From: Vreelandella azerica
GTDB lineage: Bacteria > Pseudomonadota > Gammaproteobacteria > Pseudomonadales > Halomonadaceae
DNA: 64,000 bases
Assembly: GCF_013112225.1 (NCBI RefSeq)
Contig: NZ_JABFHI010000002.1
Location: forward strand, 310,001 to 374,000
Direction: 5' to 3'
Shown here: positions 20,215-31,384 of the stretch, piece after piece
Position numbering within the stretch: position 1 is the first letter of the stretch
Layout of the letters: each line of letters starts with the position of its first letter
Position numbers and translations under genes: made by a program
The notes under the pieces: generated by a model
Databases searched by the model: none
The model's input: the letters and a program-made list of their open reading frames with translations, nothing else
Told to the model about the DNA's origin: nothing

Positions 20215-21483
20215 TCAGGCATCGGTTTTAGGCTTGCGCCGCCGTTTACGTTTTTTCTTGTTCCCACTGCCTTGGTCGGCGGGGTCGCTGCCGACTTTTT
20301 GTAGTAGCCTGCGCTGTTGATGTTCATCACCTTCCTGAAAGGCTGTCCACCAATCTCCCAGTCCGCTGGGTATTTCCCCCGCCTGTTCACGCAATAGCAG
20401 CAGGTCGTAGGCGGCCCGAAAGCGTGGATGCTCACGGGTCTGGAAAGCACGCTTGCCACCGCGTTGCGCAAGACGCGCCTGGAGTTCCCAGATGTCGCGC
20501 ATGGGCATACCAAAACGCTTGGGAATGGACGTGTGCTGCAGCTGGCGGGAAATCACCTGCTGGGCGGCCGTCTGTAAGGCAGGAATAGGCGGCATCCCCT
20601 CGCTTTCAAGCTGCTGTTGGCGATGTACCACCGGTGCCCAGAGGAAAGCCGCCAGCAGGAAGGCGGGCGTCACTGGGCGGCCCTCAGCGATACGTTTGTC
20701 AGTGTTGGTCAGTGCTTGCTCAATCAGGCGCTCTGCCCAGGCGGCATCGGCCATGGCTTCTTCGGATTCAGGAAACAGCATGCCGAAAAGGTCATAATGG
20801 CTTAGCAGGCGGAAGGTCATCAGGCCGTGCCCGGCCATAAACAGTTTGAGTACCTCATCAAACAGCCGCGCAGGAGGAATCTGCAATAATAGCGGGGCCA
20901 GTTCGTAAATTGGCGCTTCGGTGTCATCTGCCAGCGTGAAATCAAGTTTGGCGGCAAAGCGAACCGCTCTCAGCATGCGTACTGGGTCTTCTCGATAACG
21001 TGTTGCCGGATCACCAATCAGGCGCAGGGTGCGGGCTTCAATATCCTGCATGCCATTGGCGAAATCATGAATGCTGGAGTCAGCAATACTGTAATACAGT
21101 GCATTAACGGTGAAATCACGGCGCAGCGCGTCTTCTTCGATGTTGCCCCATACGTTGTCTCTTAACAGCAAACCATCGTCAGATTGTTGCGCCAGGTGCT
21201 GACCGTGTTCGTCCTGCGGCTTGCCACGAAAGGTAGTGACTTCGATGACTTCACGTCCAAAGCGGACGTGGACAATCCGGAACCGGCGGCCGATCAGGCG
21301 CGAGTTGCGAAACAGCCCGCGCACCTGTTCTGGCGTTGCATTGGTAGCAACATCAAAGTCCTTGGGCATTTTGCCGAGCATGGCATCACGAATGCAGCCG
21401 CCCACCAGATAGGCCTCAAAGCCAGCACCGTCCAGGCGATAGAGTACTTTCAGTGCTGCCTCGCTGATATGTTGGCGAGACAC
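20215..21483 (-). CDS. pcnB: Poly(A) polymerase I
   Basis: 422-residue nucleotidyltransferase that polyadenylates RNA 3' ends and thereby promotes decay. Motifs: AYLVGGCIRDAMLGKMPKDFDVATNATPE (split here: GG with catalytic DFD), RDFTVNALYY, RLIGDPATRYREDPVRMLRA. The tail is very basic (KKKRKRRRKPK). The GTG at 21483 is the first usable start in frame, yet conserved residues (IIPRDEHPVSR) continue upstream with no start codon. A TTG at 21560 with GGGAG ahead lies one frame away, so a lost base between about 21500 and 21555 is possible. Confidence 0.92.
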   Translation of the reverse strand: MSRQHISEAALKVLYRLDGAGFEAYLVGGCIRDAMLGKMPKDFDVATNATPEQVRGLFRNSRLIGRRFRIVHVRFGREVIEVTTFRGKPQDEHGQHLAQQSDDGLLLRDNVWGNIEEDALRRDFTVNALYYSIADSSIHDFANGMQDIEARTLRLIGDPATRYREDPVRMLRAVRFAAKLDFTLADDTEAPIYELAPLLLQIPPARLFDEVLKLFMAGHGLMTFRLLSHYDLFGMLFPESEEAMADAAWAERLIEQALTNTDKRIAEGRPVTPAFLLAAFLWAPVVHRQQQLESEGMPPIPALQTAAQQVISRQLQHTSIPKRFGMPMRDIWELQARLAQRGGKRAFQTREHPRFRAAYDLLLLREQAGEIPSGLGDWWTAFQEGDEHQQRRLLQKVGSDPADQGSGNKKKRKRRRKPKTDA

Positions 21484-21560
21484 AGGGTGCTCATCGCGAG
21501 GAATGATATGCGCCTGTGAGGGGTGCGTGGCGGCGCTTGGGTGTCGTACAGCGATTTCAA

Positions 21561-22220
21561 ATGGACTCCCGGGTGGTTCAGGGAAGAGGTCAATCCTTCA
21601 GAGTGAATAACAGCCAGTGTGGTCATTAAGGTCAACCACCCAGCGGCTGGCTGGGTTAGATTGGCCACCCATCATGAGCGATGGTCAAAAAAGCTACACC
21701 GATGCACGGCTGTCAAACATCTGTAAGGCTATGTAAGAAAGTCATTGAGTGTAGCCGACGCCTTCTAGCTTGCAAAGTGCCATGCAGCGATGAATGCCAA
21801 TAAGCGTGGCTGGCCAAGCGTTATATTCAGCATGAGCCCAGTTAAGGAGCGCTAAAGAGGCGTAGAGCTGGGGCTACAAACATTCTGGGACAGCGGTGAG
21901 TCGAAGGACGTGATGCAGAAACGTTGAGGCAAATGTACAAGGCTTTTTCAGGTCCCATAAAATGCAGAAAGGGAAGGCCATCTGGCCTTCCCCTTTTCAA
22001 TAAGCACTTGTTACGTGCCCACAATCCGCGTCCTTGCGGCTATTCTTTTTCGTGATGGCACATCGCCCTGAATACGCAACGCAGTTGATGGTGGCTATGC
22101 TACAGCCAATTCCAATGTTGCTAGTTCCAACCGCCTCGTATTCAAAACAATAATCCAACCGCGATTTTATTCACCCAGCGTATTATTTTTGTTGGTGCCG
22201 AGTCGTACGTATGGCCTGAT
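21561..22220. other. Intergenic stretch with one strong hairpin
   Basis: About 660 bases with no convincing gene. GGGAAGGCC at 21971-21979 and GGCCTTCCC at 21984-21992 form a hairpin with A- and T-rich flanks, which looks like a terminator usable in both directions. The part near 21840-22020 has the look of insertion-sequence debris, but no transposase residues could be named. Confidence 0.5.
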
Positions 22221-22634
22221 TTGTTATTGTTATTTCAGACAGCGCACATCGCGTCTAAATTTGAGCCTATTGCAGCGATTTTCTGTACATCCATTCTTGT
22301 TCTTGTTGGTTATGGACTATACGAACGCTGCAAATTGCAATGTCTACCTGTTGTTCTTGTTGGTGTAGCGCTTGCAGGCTTGGCCGAAATTGTTTTTGTT
22401 ATGGCTCAAGCATGTGTGCTGTCAGACGTTGTTTTTGTTGGTGACGACAATCACACGACTCAATTAGGTAATTTGTTTTTCTTGCTCGTATTAGTTGCAC
22501 TCGCTGTGCCAAAGAATTTAAATATCAATATAAACAATCAGTTATTGTTTTTTGGGCTGGCGATGCGAGCGTTTGGAGTAAGCAGTGTTACTGGCTGGAA
22601 GCTATTTTTGTGCGCGCGTTGTGTGGTGAGGTAA
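22221..22634 (+). CDS. Uncertain low-GC open frame, predicted membrane protein
   Basis: Possible 137-residue protein starting with TTG, with hydrophobic stretches (FCTSILVLVGYGLYE, VVLVGVALAGLAEIVFVM, LFFLLVLVALAV) that could form three or four membrane helices. No family is recognised, no clear ribosome binding site precedes it, and base composition is visibly more AT-rich than the flanking genes. The same short motif (VVLVG, VLVG, VFVG) recurs because TTGTTGGT-type DNA repeats lie in frame. It could be a transferred gene or its remnant, or simply an open stretch. Confidence 0.3.
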   Translation: MLLLFQTAHIASKFEPIAAIFCTSILVLVGYGLYERCKLQCLPVVLVGVALAGLAEIVFVMAQACVLSDVVFVGDDNHTTQLGNLFFLLVLVALAVPKNLNININNQLLFFGLAMRAFGVSSVTGWKLFLCARCVVR

Positions 22635-22762
22635 CACCTTGGTGCAGCGTTTTGGGGCCATAGTATTTTTTGATAGAGGTGAAGTAGACCTTGGTCATAG
22701 ATTTTTGGGCAACGCTGAAAAAACCAGATAAAAAAGCGCCAATACTTCCTGGCCTCCCAGCC

Positions 22763-24131
<1,369 letters not shown>

Positions 24132-24154
<23 letters not shown>

Positions 24155-27095
24155 GGGGCTTCACATCATCCTGTTGGTAAAGTGGCAGCCATAGGGTAAT
24201 GGCTGTGCCGCAAGTATGTCCGGGCGGCGGCGATGCAACATCAATCCTGCCTTGATGCTCACTGATGATCTGGTAAGCCAGTGACAGCCCCAGCCCGGTT
24301 CCCTTGCCGGCCGGCTTGGTCGTCGTGAAGGGTTCAAAAAGACGATCGCTGATGGCAGGGTCAATACCGCTGCCATTATCGCGCACCTGCCACCAGGCGC
24401 GTTGTTCAGTGATGCCGGCGCTAATCTGTATCTGGCCATCTGACTGGCAGGCATCCCGAGCATTGCTCAGTAGGTTGACCATGACCTGGGTAAGCCGCTG
24501 GGCATCGCCGCACACTACAATATCCTCTGGGCAGGTATTGATAAAGCGGGCATCGTCGCTGCTGCGTGCCAGGTGGATCAGATGCAGGGCATCCTCACTG
24601 ATCATTGACAGGTTGACCGGTTCGCAAGGCAGCGGCAAGGCCTGGTGGCCACCGTGAGCAAAGCTGACCAGGGTATTGACGATTCGAGTGACTCTTTGGG
24701 TCAGCTGCTGGATATGGTCGGCGGTTTCCAGCAGGGCCGGATCCTCCGTGTCATAGCGTAAATTCTGTGCCAGCGATGAAATGCCGGTAATCGGGTTGCC
24801 GATTTCATGGGCCACGCCTGCGGCTAGCTGGCCGATCGATGCCAGGCGTGCGGCATGAACCAGCTCATCTTCCAGGCGTTTCATTTCGCTGTGATCTTCA
24901 ATCAGCACCACGCTGCCACCACGGCTGTCGTAGCCGCTTAATTGCGCCGTATGTAAGGTCAGGAAGTAGTCTTGACCATGCAGGTGAGCGGGCTCTTTGT
25001 AAAGCGGCGTGGCCTCGCTGTGCAACGCCTTGCCGAGCAGGGTTGACCAAGGCAGCGGAAGGCTGTCCAGGCGTGAGCCAATGATGCTGTCGCCGTTAAT
25101 ACCGGAAAGCTCGGTCAGGGCGTTATTCCACATCAAGAGTTCATCGTCATCGCCAAAGACGCATAACCCCACGGGCAGATAAGCCAGGGTCTGGCGATGA
25201 TGGCGACGTAGCCCATCGAGTTCGCGGGCCAGGCCGGTCAGCCGAGAGCGGTAAGCTTCCAGGCGGCTTTCAACGAAGTGAATATCGTCGGTCGCTGGAA
25301 GGTCATCATGGCGGTAGGGCAGGTAGCGGTCGACGATATCACGCGCCACAGAAGGCCCCATCAAGCCTGAAAGATTGGCCTGAATGCGGTCGCGCAGGCG
25401 CCGCAATGCGTAAGGTCGGCGCTCCTGAGCATCAAGATTGAGCGCTTGAAGGGCGCGGTTGACCTCGCGGCTGGCAGCCTCGTCGCCCAGGGCCTGGGCC
25501 AGATGCAGGGTGAAATCGGCCACCGTGACGGCTTCCAGCGGCATGCGCTTGGAGCGAATCACGGCGTCAACGGAACAGGCTTCAGCGGCGGATTTTTCGC
25601 CGTCAGAGGTGCGGCTGAACAGCGAAACGCAAATCAGCAGCAGAATATTAATCGACAGGGAGAGCAGGGTGATCTGGTACCACAGCGGCGCATCCGCAGG
25701 CGTTAGCGGCGTAAACGGCAGGCTGGGCAGGGGAAGATCAACAAACAGAGGTAGCCATAACCCCCATAGCCAGATGCTCATCCCGGCCACCAGGCCAGTA
25801 ATGACGCCATTACGATTGGCGCCCGGCCAATACAGCAGGGCCAGCATGCCGGGCAGACATTGAGCCATGCCAACAAAGGCGGCGAGCCCAAGGGTAGAAA
25901 GATCCGGCTGGTGGCTGACGCTTTGATAGAACAGCCAGCCGCTGATAATAACGCCGATAATCAGGGCGCGACGCAGCCAGCGTAACCAGCCATAAAGATC
26001 CGTGCGCGCTTCCGGCGGACGTGCTACCAGCACAATATGGTTGAGCACCATACCGGAAAGTGCCAGGGCAATAATAATCATGGTGCCGCTGGCGGCGGCA
26101 AGCCCGCCGATAAAGGCCAGTACCAGCACCCCGCTATGTTCGCTGACCATGTAAATGGCATAGGCGGGAAGCTCAATGGGTATCTCGGCTTGTGATTGGG
26201 CGGCCCACCAGATCACGGGCACGGGGAGCGCCATCAACAGCAGAAACAAGGGGAGTGTCCAGCTGGCCTGTAGCAGCGTTTGGCGTGATAGCCCTTCTGC
26301 AAAGGTAATATGAAAAAGGTGCGGCATCAGGAAGGCAGCGGCAAAAACAGCAGCAGGAAAGTACGCCATTGAGCCGCTTCCAGTTTGGGTGTCTGTTGCT
26401 GCAGCGCCTGACCTTCGTTGGCCAACCATTGCTGTACATGCTGTGGCCCGTCGAAAACGCCCCACAAAGCGACGCCCCCAACACCAGTATGGCCGTCAGT
26501 TTGGCAATCGATTCCAGGGCAATGGTCGCTAGCAGCGTGTCGTGGCGAGCATGCTGGTCGCTGTGGCGAGCGCCAAAAAGACCGCAAAAGCGCCAATCAT
26601 CAGGCAGAAAACCAAGGCAATGCCAGAGCCTTGGTGGCTGCCGGTGAGCATATCAATGCCATCACCCAGGGTCTTGACTTGTATCCCCAGCAAAGGCAGC
26701 ACGGCGAGCAGGCTGATCAGGGTCACCAGAGTACCCACCCAGCGCGAACGAAAGCGAAAAGCAAACAGATCGGCCAGTGAGGCAAGCTGATAGGTGCGGG
26801 TGATGCGCTGAATGGGCACTAGCAATACAGGGGCCAGCAGAAAGGCACCTGCAGCACCCAGATAATAGGCGAGATAGCCAAACCCGGCATGGGCGGCCAG
26901 TTCCAGGCTGCCATAAAACGCCCAGGCACTGGCGTAAACGCCGAGTGCCAGGGTGTAAACAACCGGATGGCGCAGCAGCCGCACGGGGATCCAGCCGCGC
27001 TCGGCTGCCGTGCCACATACAAACAGCAGCGCCAGATAGCCGATGCCTAAAAACAGCAGTAGAGAAGTATCCAGCGTCATTGATTCAACGTTCAT
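24132..27095 (-). CDS. cbrA: CbrA-like transporter-histidine kinase, three frame breaks
   Basis: About 988 residues, the usual CbrA size. An N-terminal sodium/solute symporter-like membrane domain (about 13 helices) is followed by a STAC-type linker (near 25380-25560), a PAS domain (VGLCVFGDDDELLMWNNAL) and a kinase core with His in GVAHEIGNPI, N box NLLSNARDA and G boxes DNGSGI, GKGTGLGLS. It senses carbon/nitrogen status and phosphorylates CbrB. The frame is broken three times between about 26343 and 26550, each time fitted by one lost base, two of them in A5 or C5 runs. Conserved residues resume at once after each break. It starts inside the end of cbrX (ATGAACGTTGA). Confidence 0.9.
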
Positions 27096-27261
27096 CCAGC
27101 TTCCTTTTCTGTTCCAGCCAGATGGTCAAGGCAATCAGGCTACCCCAGATCAGAAAGGGGCGGTACCAGGCGATATCCGGGTTGCCCCAGCCATTCATCA
27201 GCAGAGGCGACAGCAGATAGCCGCTAAACACCAGAAACAGCACTATGCGATAAACGTACAC
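27085..27261 (-). CDS. cbrX: Small membrane protein CbrX
   Basis: 58-residue protein, GTG start, with two hydrophobic segments (YRIVLFLVFSGYLLSPLL and FLIWGSLIALTIWL) around a conserved-looking NGWGNPDIAWYRPF loop, and a basic tail (EQKRKLDER). Its stop overlaps the cbrA start by 11 bases, so the two are translationally coupled. In Pseudomonas a small gene called cbrX lies in the same place and is co-transcribed with cbrA. The function is not firmly known. Assignment rests on position, size and topology. Confidence 0.8.
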   Translation of the reverse strand: MYVYRIVLFLVFSGYLLSPLLMNGWGNPDIAWYRPFLIWGSLIALTIWLEQKRKLDER

Positions 27262-27281
27262 GGCGACTCCTTGAGTGAAGG

Positions 27282-28177
27282 CTAGCAGGCGTAGCGGTGT
27301 GGCTCAGCCTTCAGTTTTGCGACCTGCCAGTTCTCAATAGCCCAGGCCAGCTGTTCGCTGACAGTGGCATTGGTCAGCTCGACGGGGGGGACTGGTCGAG
27401 TAGCTGCAGCGCCTTGAACAGCTGCTGACGAATGGCGTGGGTGTTGTCAGCCAGCGCCGGTGCCAGGTTCTGCTTGGAGAGCTTCTGGCCCTCTTGGGTC
27501 ACGACCAAGGGCAGATGCAGGTAGCGTGGCTGGGGGTAGCCCAATGCCACCTGCAGCTGGCGTTGCCAGGGCGTGTTGTCCAGCAGGTCGATACCTCTGA
27601 CTACATCAGTGATGCCCTGATGGGCATCGTCAACCACCACGGCGAGCTGGTAGGCCCAGAGGCCATCCTTGCGCTGTAGCACCACATCGCCGTATTCCGC
27701 CGGGTCGTGGGTCTGCGAACCAAACAGGCGATCCTGCCAGTTAACTGGGCGTTGGCCAAGGTCGCTGCGCAGGCGCCAGGCAACCGGCTGTCCAGGGGCT
27801 TGTACGCCATTACGGCACCAGCCAGGATAAATGGCATGATCACGCCACTGTTTGCGCGAGCAGCTACACGGGTAGGCTAGCCCTTGGGCCTTCAGCTTTT
27901 CCAGTGCCTGTGCATAGGCCTCGCCCTGTTGATGTTGCCAGCTGATGTTACCATCCCAGTGCAGGCCAAAGGCCTCCAGCTGGTGCAATATGGTGTCTGC
28001 TGCGCCGAGCGGGCAGCGAGGCGGGTCAATGTTTTCAATGCGCACCAGCCACTCACCTTGAGCGGCACGGGCATCCAGGTAGCTGCCTAGCGCTGCTACT
28101 AATGACCCCATATGCAAGGGGCCGGACGGAGTAGGCGCAAAGCGGCCACGGTAGGCGGTGAATGAAGGCATGAGCAT
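27282..28177 (-). CDS. gluQ: Glutamyl-Q tRNA(Asp) synthetase, one frame break near the end
   Basis: Truncated glutamyl-tRNA synthetase paralogue that attaches glutamate to the queuosine base of tRNA-Asp. It has the HIGH-type motif [13 protein letters not shown], zinc-binding Cys residues in [10 protein letters not shown] and YPGWCRNG, and the KMSKS-type KLSKQN. The frame as written stops at 27374, but one more base in the G7 run at 27384-27390 would continue it as [19 protein letters not shown] to a stop at 27282, a natural C-terminus. It lies downstream of dksA behind a terminator, the classical dksA-gluQ order. Confidence 0.92.
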
Positions 28178-28216
28178 AGTGTCGCCTTTGCGGATGACGG
28201 TTCAACAAACAAAAAC

Positions 28217-28237
28217 GGGCACCTTGCGCAGGTGCCC
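28217..28237 (-). terminator. Terminator between dksA and gluQ
   Basis: GGGCACCT/AGGTGCCC stem with a five-base loop, followed on the minus strand by TTTTTGTTTG. A terminator at exactly this position, limiting gluQ transcription from the dksA promoter, is known in enteric relatives. Confidence 0.9.
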
Positions 28238-28258
28238 GCCCGTCGTGCGGTGATGGCA

Positions 28259-28696
28259 TCAACCGCCGAGCTGTTTTTCCTTGAGTTCAGCCAGCGTCTT
28301 GCAATCGACGCACAAGGTGGCTGTTGGGCGTGCTTCGAGGCGGCGAATGCCGATTTCCACTCCGCAGGCCTCACAGAAGCCGTAATCGTCTTCATCAATC
28401 TTGTCGAGCGTCTCATTGATCTTTTTCAACAGCTTGCGTTCACGATCCCGAGTGCGCAGTTCCAGGCTGAACCCCTCTTCCTGGGTGGCGCGATCCGCAG
28501 GGTCGGCATAGTTGTTGGCGTCCTCCTGCAGGTGACGCACTGTGCGGTCGACCTCTTCCATTAAATCCTGCTTCCAGTCGAGCAAAAGCTGACGGAAGTG
28601 CTCTAGCTGCTGCTCGTTCATATACTCTTCACCCGCTTGCGACTCATACGGAGTGAATGATTTGGACGCTTCCGCTTTCTTTTCCGCTACTGGCAT
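28259..28696 (-). CDS. dksA: RNA polymerase-binding transcription factor DksA
   Basis: 145-residue DksA, which works with ppGpp at RNA polymerase to repress rRNA promoters and activate amino-acid operons. The coiled-coil tip residues lie in NNYADPADRATQEE (the Asp-x-x-Asp/Ala region) and the zinc finger is CEACGVEIG...CVDCK with four Cys. The ATG at 28696 (MPVAEKKAE) is preferred over the longer frame. Convergence with nothing; upstream is a 266-base intergenic region likely holding its promoter. Confidence 0.95.
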   Translation of the reverse strand: MPVAEKKAEASKSFTPYESQAGEEYMNEQQLEHFRQLLLDWKQDLMEEVDRTVRHLQEDANNYADPADRATQEEGFSLELRTRDRERKLLKKINETLDKIDEDDYGFCEACGVEIGIRRLEARPTATLCVDCKTLAELKEKQLGG

Positions 28697-28962
28697 GGGA
28701 CTGCCCCCTACATAAATGACTACCAAAATGATGGCTTATCAACCATCCGCGAGGTAATGATCGCGTGCCAAAAGGATGCTTGTTTAGCTGAAATGTTCTT
28801 TTTTGCAAGCATAATAGCTGCTTTTATATGATGGTTTATCTCATAACCGCCTGCTTACTGGTCTCGTGACCGCTTTCATGACCGCCTCTGTTGTCGAGTC
28901 TGACGGGGATTGTCATTGAAAACAAAGTCGGCAATATGGCGGGCAGACATTAAGGAGTCAGC

Positions 28963-30123
28963 ATGGTGTGGAATTCGCGCGTCGCCAAGGTCGCCCCTTT
29001 TCGAGTGATGCACCTTCTTGAAATGGCCCAGGCACGCGAAGCGAGCGGGCATGATGTGATTCACCTGGAAGTGGGTGAGCCTGACTTTCCCTCACCTGAA
29101 CCGGTGATGGCTGCCGGGCAGGCGGCGCTAGCCGCGGGGCAGACGCGCTACACGCCGGCCGCTGGTCTGCCTGCCCTGCGTGAGGCTATCGCACAGCACT
29201 ATGAGCGGCATTTTCAGGCGAAGGTTGATCCGTCACGGATTCTGATCACGCCCGGTGCTTCAGGGGCTTTGCTACTGGCCAGCCAGCTATTGGTAGAGGC
29301 CGGTGACCGGGTGTTAATGGCGGACCCGAATTATCCGTGTAACCGGCACTTCATGGCCTTGGCGGGGGCCGAGGTGGATGCTGTGCCCGTCGGGCGTGAG
29401 ACCGGCTGGCAGCTGGACGCCAGCCTGATAGCGGCTCACTGGCGGCCAGCTACCCGGCTGGCCATGCTAGCATCGCCTTCCAACCCGACAGGCCACACGC
29501 TGAGTGCTGAGGCGTTACAGGCCGTGCAGCAAGCGGTGCGCCAACGGGAAGGCCACCTGGTAGTTGATGAGATTTACCAGGGGCTGAATTACGATGATGC
29601 ACCGCTCTCTGCGCTGTCGCTCAGCGATGATGCGTTTGTGGTTAACAGTTTTTCTAAATACTTTGGCATGACCGGCTGGCGCCTGGGCTGGCTGGTCGCG
29701 CCGGAAGGGGCGGTTGAGCCTTTAACGCGGCTTGCCCAGAACGTGTTCCTGGCGGCATCGACGCCCGCGCAACACGCCGCTCTGGCGGCCTTTACGCCTG
29801 AGTGTCGCGAGATTCTTGAAGACCGTCGACAGATTCTGAAAAACCGCAGGGATGTGCTGTTGGCAGGCTTGAGCAAGCTGGGGTTGGCACCGGACATGCC
29901 GCCTCAAGGAGCGTTTTATCTATGGCTGGATATTTCCCGCTATAGCCGTGATAGCCAAGCGTTCTGCGAGCAGTTACTGGTAGAGGAAAACGTGGCCATC
30001 ACGCCGGGTATTGATTTTGCCGTGCAGGGCGGTGAGCAGTTTGTGCGTATTGCATTCACCACGGACGTGGCGCGTCTGGAAGACGCTATTGAGCGGATTG
30101 CGCGCTTTGTGAGCCGCCTGTGA
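28963..30123 (+). CDS. Pyridoxal-phosphate aminotransferase, class I/II
   Basis: 386-residue fold-type I aminotransferase. PLP lysine in NSFSKYFGMTGWRLGW, PLP-contacting residues in SPSNPTGHTLS and VDEIYQGLNY, substrate-binding Arg near FVRIAF. It resembles valine/aspartate-type aminotransferases of Pseudomonas located next to sfsA, but the substrate cannot be fixed from sequence. AAGGAG precedes the ATG. Its stop overlaps the GTG start of sfsA (GTGA), so the two are coupled. Confidence 0.9.
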   Translation: MVWNSRVAKVAPFRVMHLLEMAQAREASGHDVIHLEVGEPDFPSPEPVMAAGQAALAAGQTRYTPAAGLPALREAIAQHYERHFQAKVDPSRILITPGASGALLLASQLLVEAGDRVLMADPNYPCNRHFMALAGAEVDAVPVGRETGWQLDASLIAAHWRPATRLAMLASPSNPTGHTLSAEALQAVQQAVRQREGHLVVDEIYQGLNYDDAPLSALSLSDDAFVVNSFSKYFGMTGWRLGWLVAPEGAVEPLTRLAQNVFLAASTPAQHAALAAFTPECREILEDRRQILKNRRDVLLAGLSKLGLAPDMPPQGAFYLWLDISRYSRDSQAFCEQLLVEENVAITPGIDFAVQGGEQFVRIAFTTDVARLEDAIERIARFVSRL

Positions 30124-30860
30124 GCCTGCAGCATTACCCTCCCTTGGTGGCAGGCACCCTGCAGCGGCGCTACAAGCGTTTTCTGGCGGATGTCAGGCTG
30201 GATGATGGCCGCGAGGTGGTGGCACACTGCCCGAATACCGGTTCAATGAAGGCGGTCAATGTGCCGGGCGCCAGGGTATGGTTATCGCCAAGTGACAATC
30301 CGGCACGCAAACTTGGCTGGACCTGGGAATTGATTGAGCTGCCTCAGCCAGATGGTAGTGCTGCCTTGGTCTCAGTGCATACCGGGCGTACTAACAGGAT
30401 TGTGGAAGCTGCTCTTGCAAAGCAGCAGATCGCGCCACTTGCGAGTTTCGTGACCCTGCGCCGTGAGGTCAAGGTGGACGATGCGCGCCTTGATTTTATG
30501 CTCACAGATGCCAATGGTGAGCGCACCTGGGTAGAGGTCAAGCAGGTCACCCTCAAGGAAAACGACGGCCACGGCTATTTTCCTGACGCCGTCAGCACAC
30601 GCGGGCTAAAACATCTGCATACGCTGGCCAGGCTGGCGGAAAGCGGCGAACGGGCAGTGCTGCTGTTTTGCGTTGCCCATGAAGCCATTGAGGACGTCAC
30701 CGCTGCCGCGCATATTGATTCCGCCTATGCGGCGGCGCTTGAAACGGTCGTGAATAAAGGCGTCGAAGTGCTTGCCTATGGCGTTGAGTTTGAACGTGAC
30801 GGGGAAACGCCCGTCGCGGTGAGGCTGGCGCGGGCGCTGGTGTTTCAAGGTTCGATATAG
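30120..30860 (+). CDS. sfsA: Sugar fermentation stimulation protein SfsA
   Basis: 246-residue SfsA, a nuclease-fold DNA-binding protein of poorly known role. It shows the family blocks RRYKRFLADVRL, AHCPNTGSMKA, DFMLTDANGERTWVEVKQVTL and FPDAVSTRGLKHL. The GTG start overlaps the aminotransferase stop. The last 20 bases are part of a 20-base tandem duplication, so the extreme C-terminus (FQGSI) may be newly formed. Confidence 0.93.
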   Translation: MSLQHYPPLVAGTLQRRYKRFLADVRLDDGREVVAHCPNTGSMKAVNVPGARVWLSPSDNPARKLGWTWELIELPQPDGSAALVSVHTGRTNRIVEAALAKQQIAPLASFVTLRREVKVDDARLDFMLTDANGERTWVEVKQVTLKENDGHGYFPDAVSTRGLKHLHTLARLAESGERAVLLFCVAHEAIEDVTAAAHIDSAYAAALETVVNKGVEVLAYGVEFERDGETPVAVRLARALVFQGSI

Positions 30861-30880
30861 TGTTTCAGCGTTCGATATAG
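30841..30880. repeat. 20-base tandem duplication across the sfsA / DUF4426 stop codons
   Basis: Bases 30841-30860 and 30861-30880 agree at 18 of 20 positions (TGTTTCAAGGTTCGATATAG and TGTTTCAGCGTTCGATATAG). The first copy ends with the sfsA stop TAG, and the second encodes the C-terminal residues of the convergent DUF4426 gene. Confidence 0.93.
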
Positions 30881-31365
30881 AACCGCTCTACAAAGCTAAC
30901 CGTTTCCGGCTCGGCATTGCGGTCATAGCGTACATCAAGAGTAAAGCGCATGGGTTCGTCATGGCGTAGCTTGAAGGTTGATATCTGATTGATCGTATCG
31001 TTTTCACGCATGGTCTTGAAACGCAATGATTCCTCACTGCTGCTGCCGGAAAGCTCGCCTACGCTGCCCTCAATGCTGGCACTGACGGGTGCCATGCTGC
31101 CGTCTTCCTGCTCCTGCAGGACGCTGACATTGACCAGCCCAAGCCCCACGCTGCGCTGAATACCATACGTCTGAGCGACTTCTGGGCTGAGAAAATCAGT
31201 GCTGATGGCGCTGTAGTGAATCTGGTAATCATCTATCTCGGTGTATTGTTGTGCGCAAGCGGCGGTGGCACCCAGGCTCAGGCCGCTAACCACAAGGCTG
31301 CCTAGTACAGCCCGCTTGAGAAGCTGTGCTCGTGATAACGCTTGCTTGAAAGTTGTCTCTAGCAT
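30865..31365 (-). CDS. DUF4426 exported protein
   Basis: 166-residue protein with a signal peptide (LGSLVVSGLSLGATAACAQQ) and a beta-rich mature part that fits DUF4426 (YQIHYSAISTDFLSPEVAQTYGI, GLVNVSVLQE, RFTLDVRYD). Function unknown; the gene regularly follows metX-metW in Pseudomonas-type genomes. The ATG at 31365 lies 19 bases after the metW stop, so it is the last gene of the yggS-proC-yggT-metX-metW run. Confidence 0.88.
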   Translation of the reverse strand: MLETTFKQALSRAQLLKRAVLGSLVVSGLSLGATAACAQQYTEIDDYQIHYSAISTDFLSPEVAQTYGIQRSVGLGLVNVSVLQEQEDGSMAPVSASIEGSVGELSGSSSEESLRFKTMRENDTINQISTFKLRHDEPMRFTLDVRYDRNAEPETVSFVERFYIER

Positions 31366-31384
31366 GGTCGTGATTCTCCCGTGA

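Noticed and set aside
21842..22024. Minus-strand open frame in the pcnB-cbrB gap
   Set aside because: Low-complexity reading without domains, crosses the hairpin at 21971, and no ribosome site.
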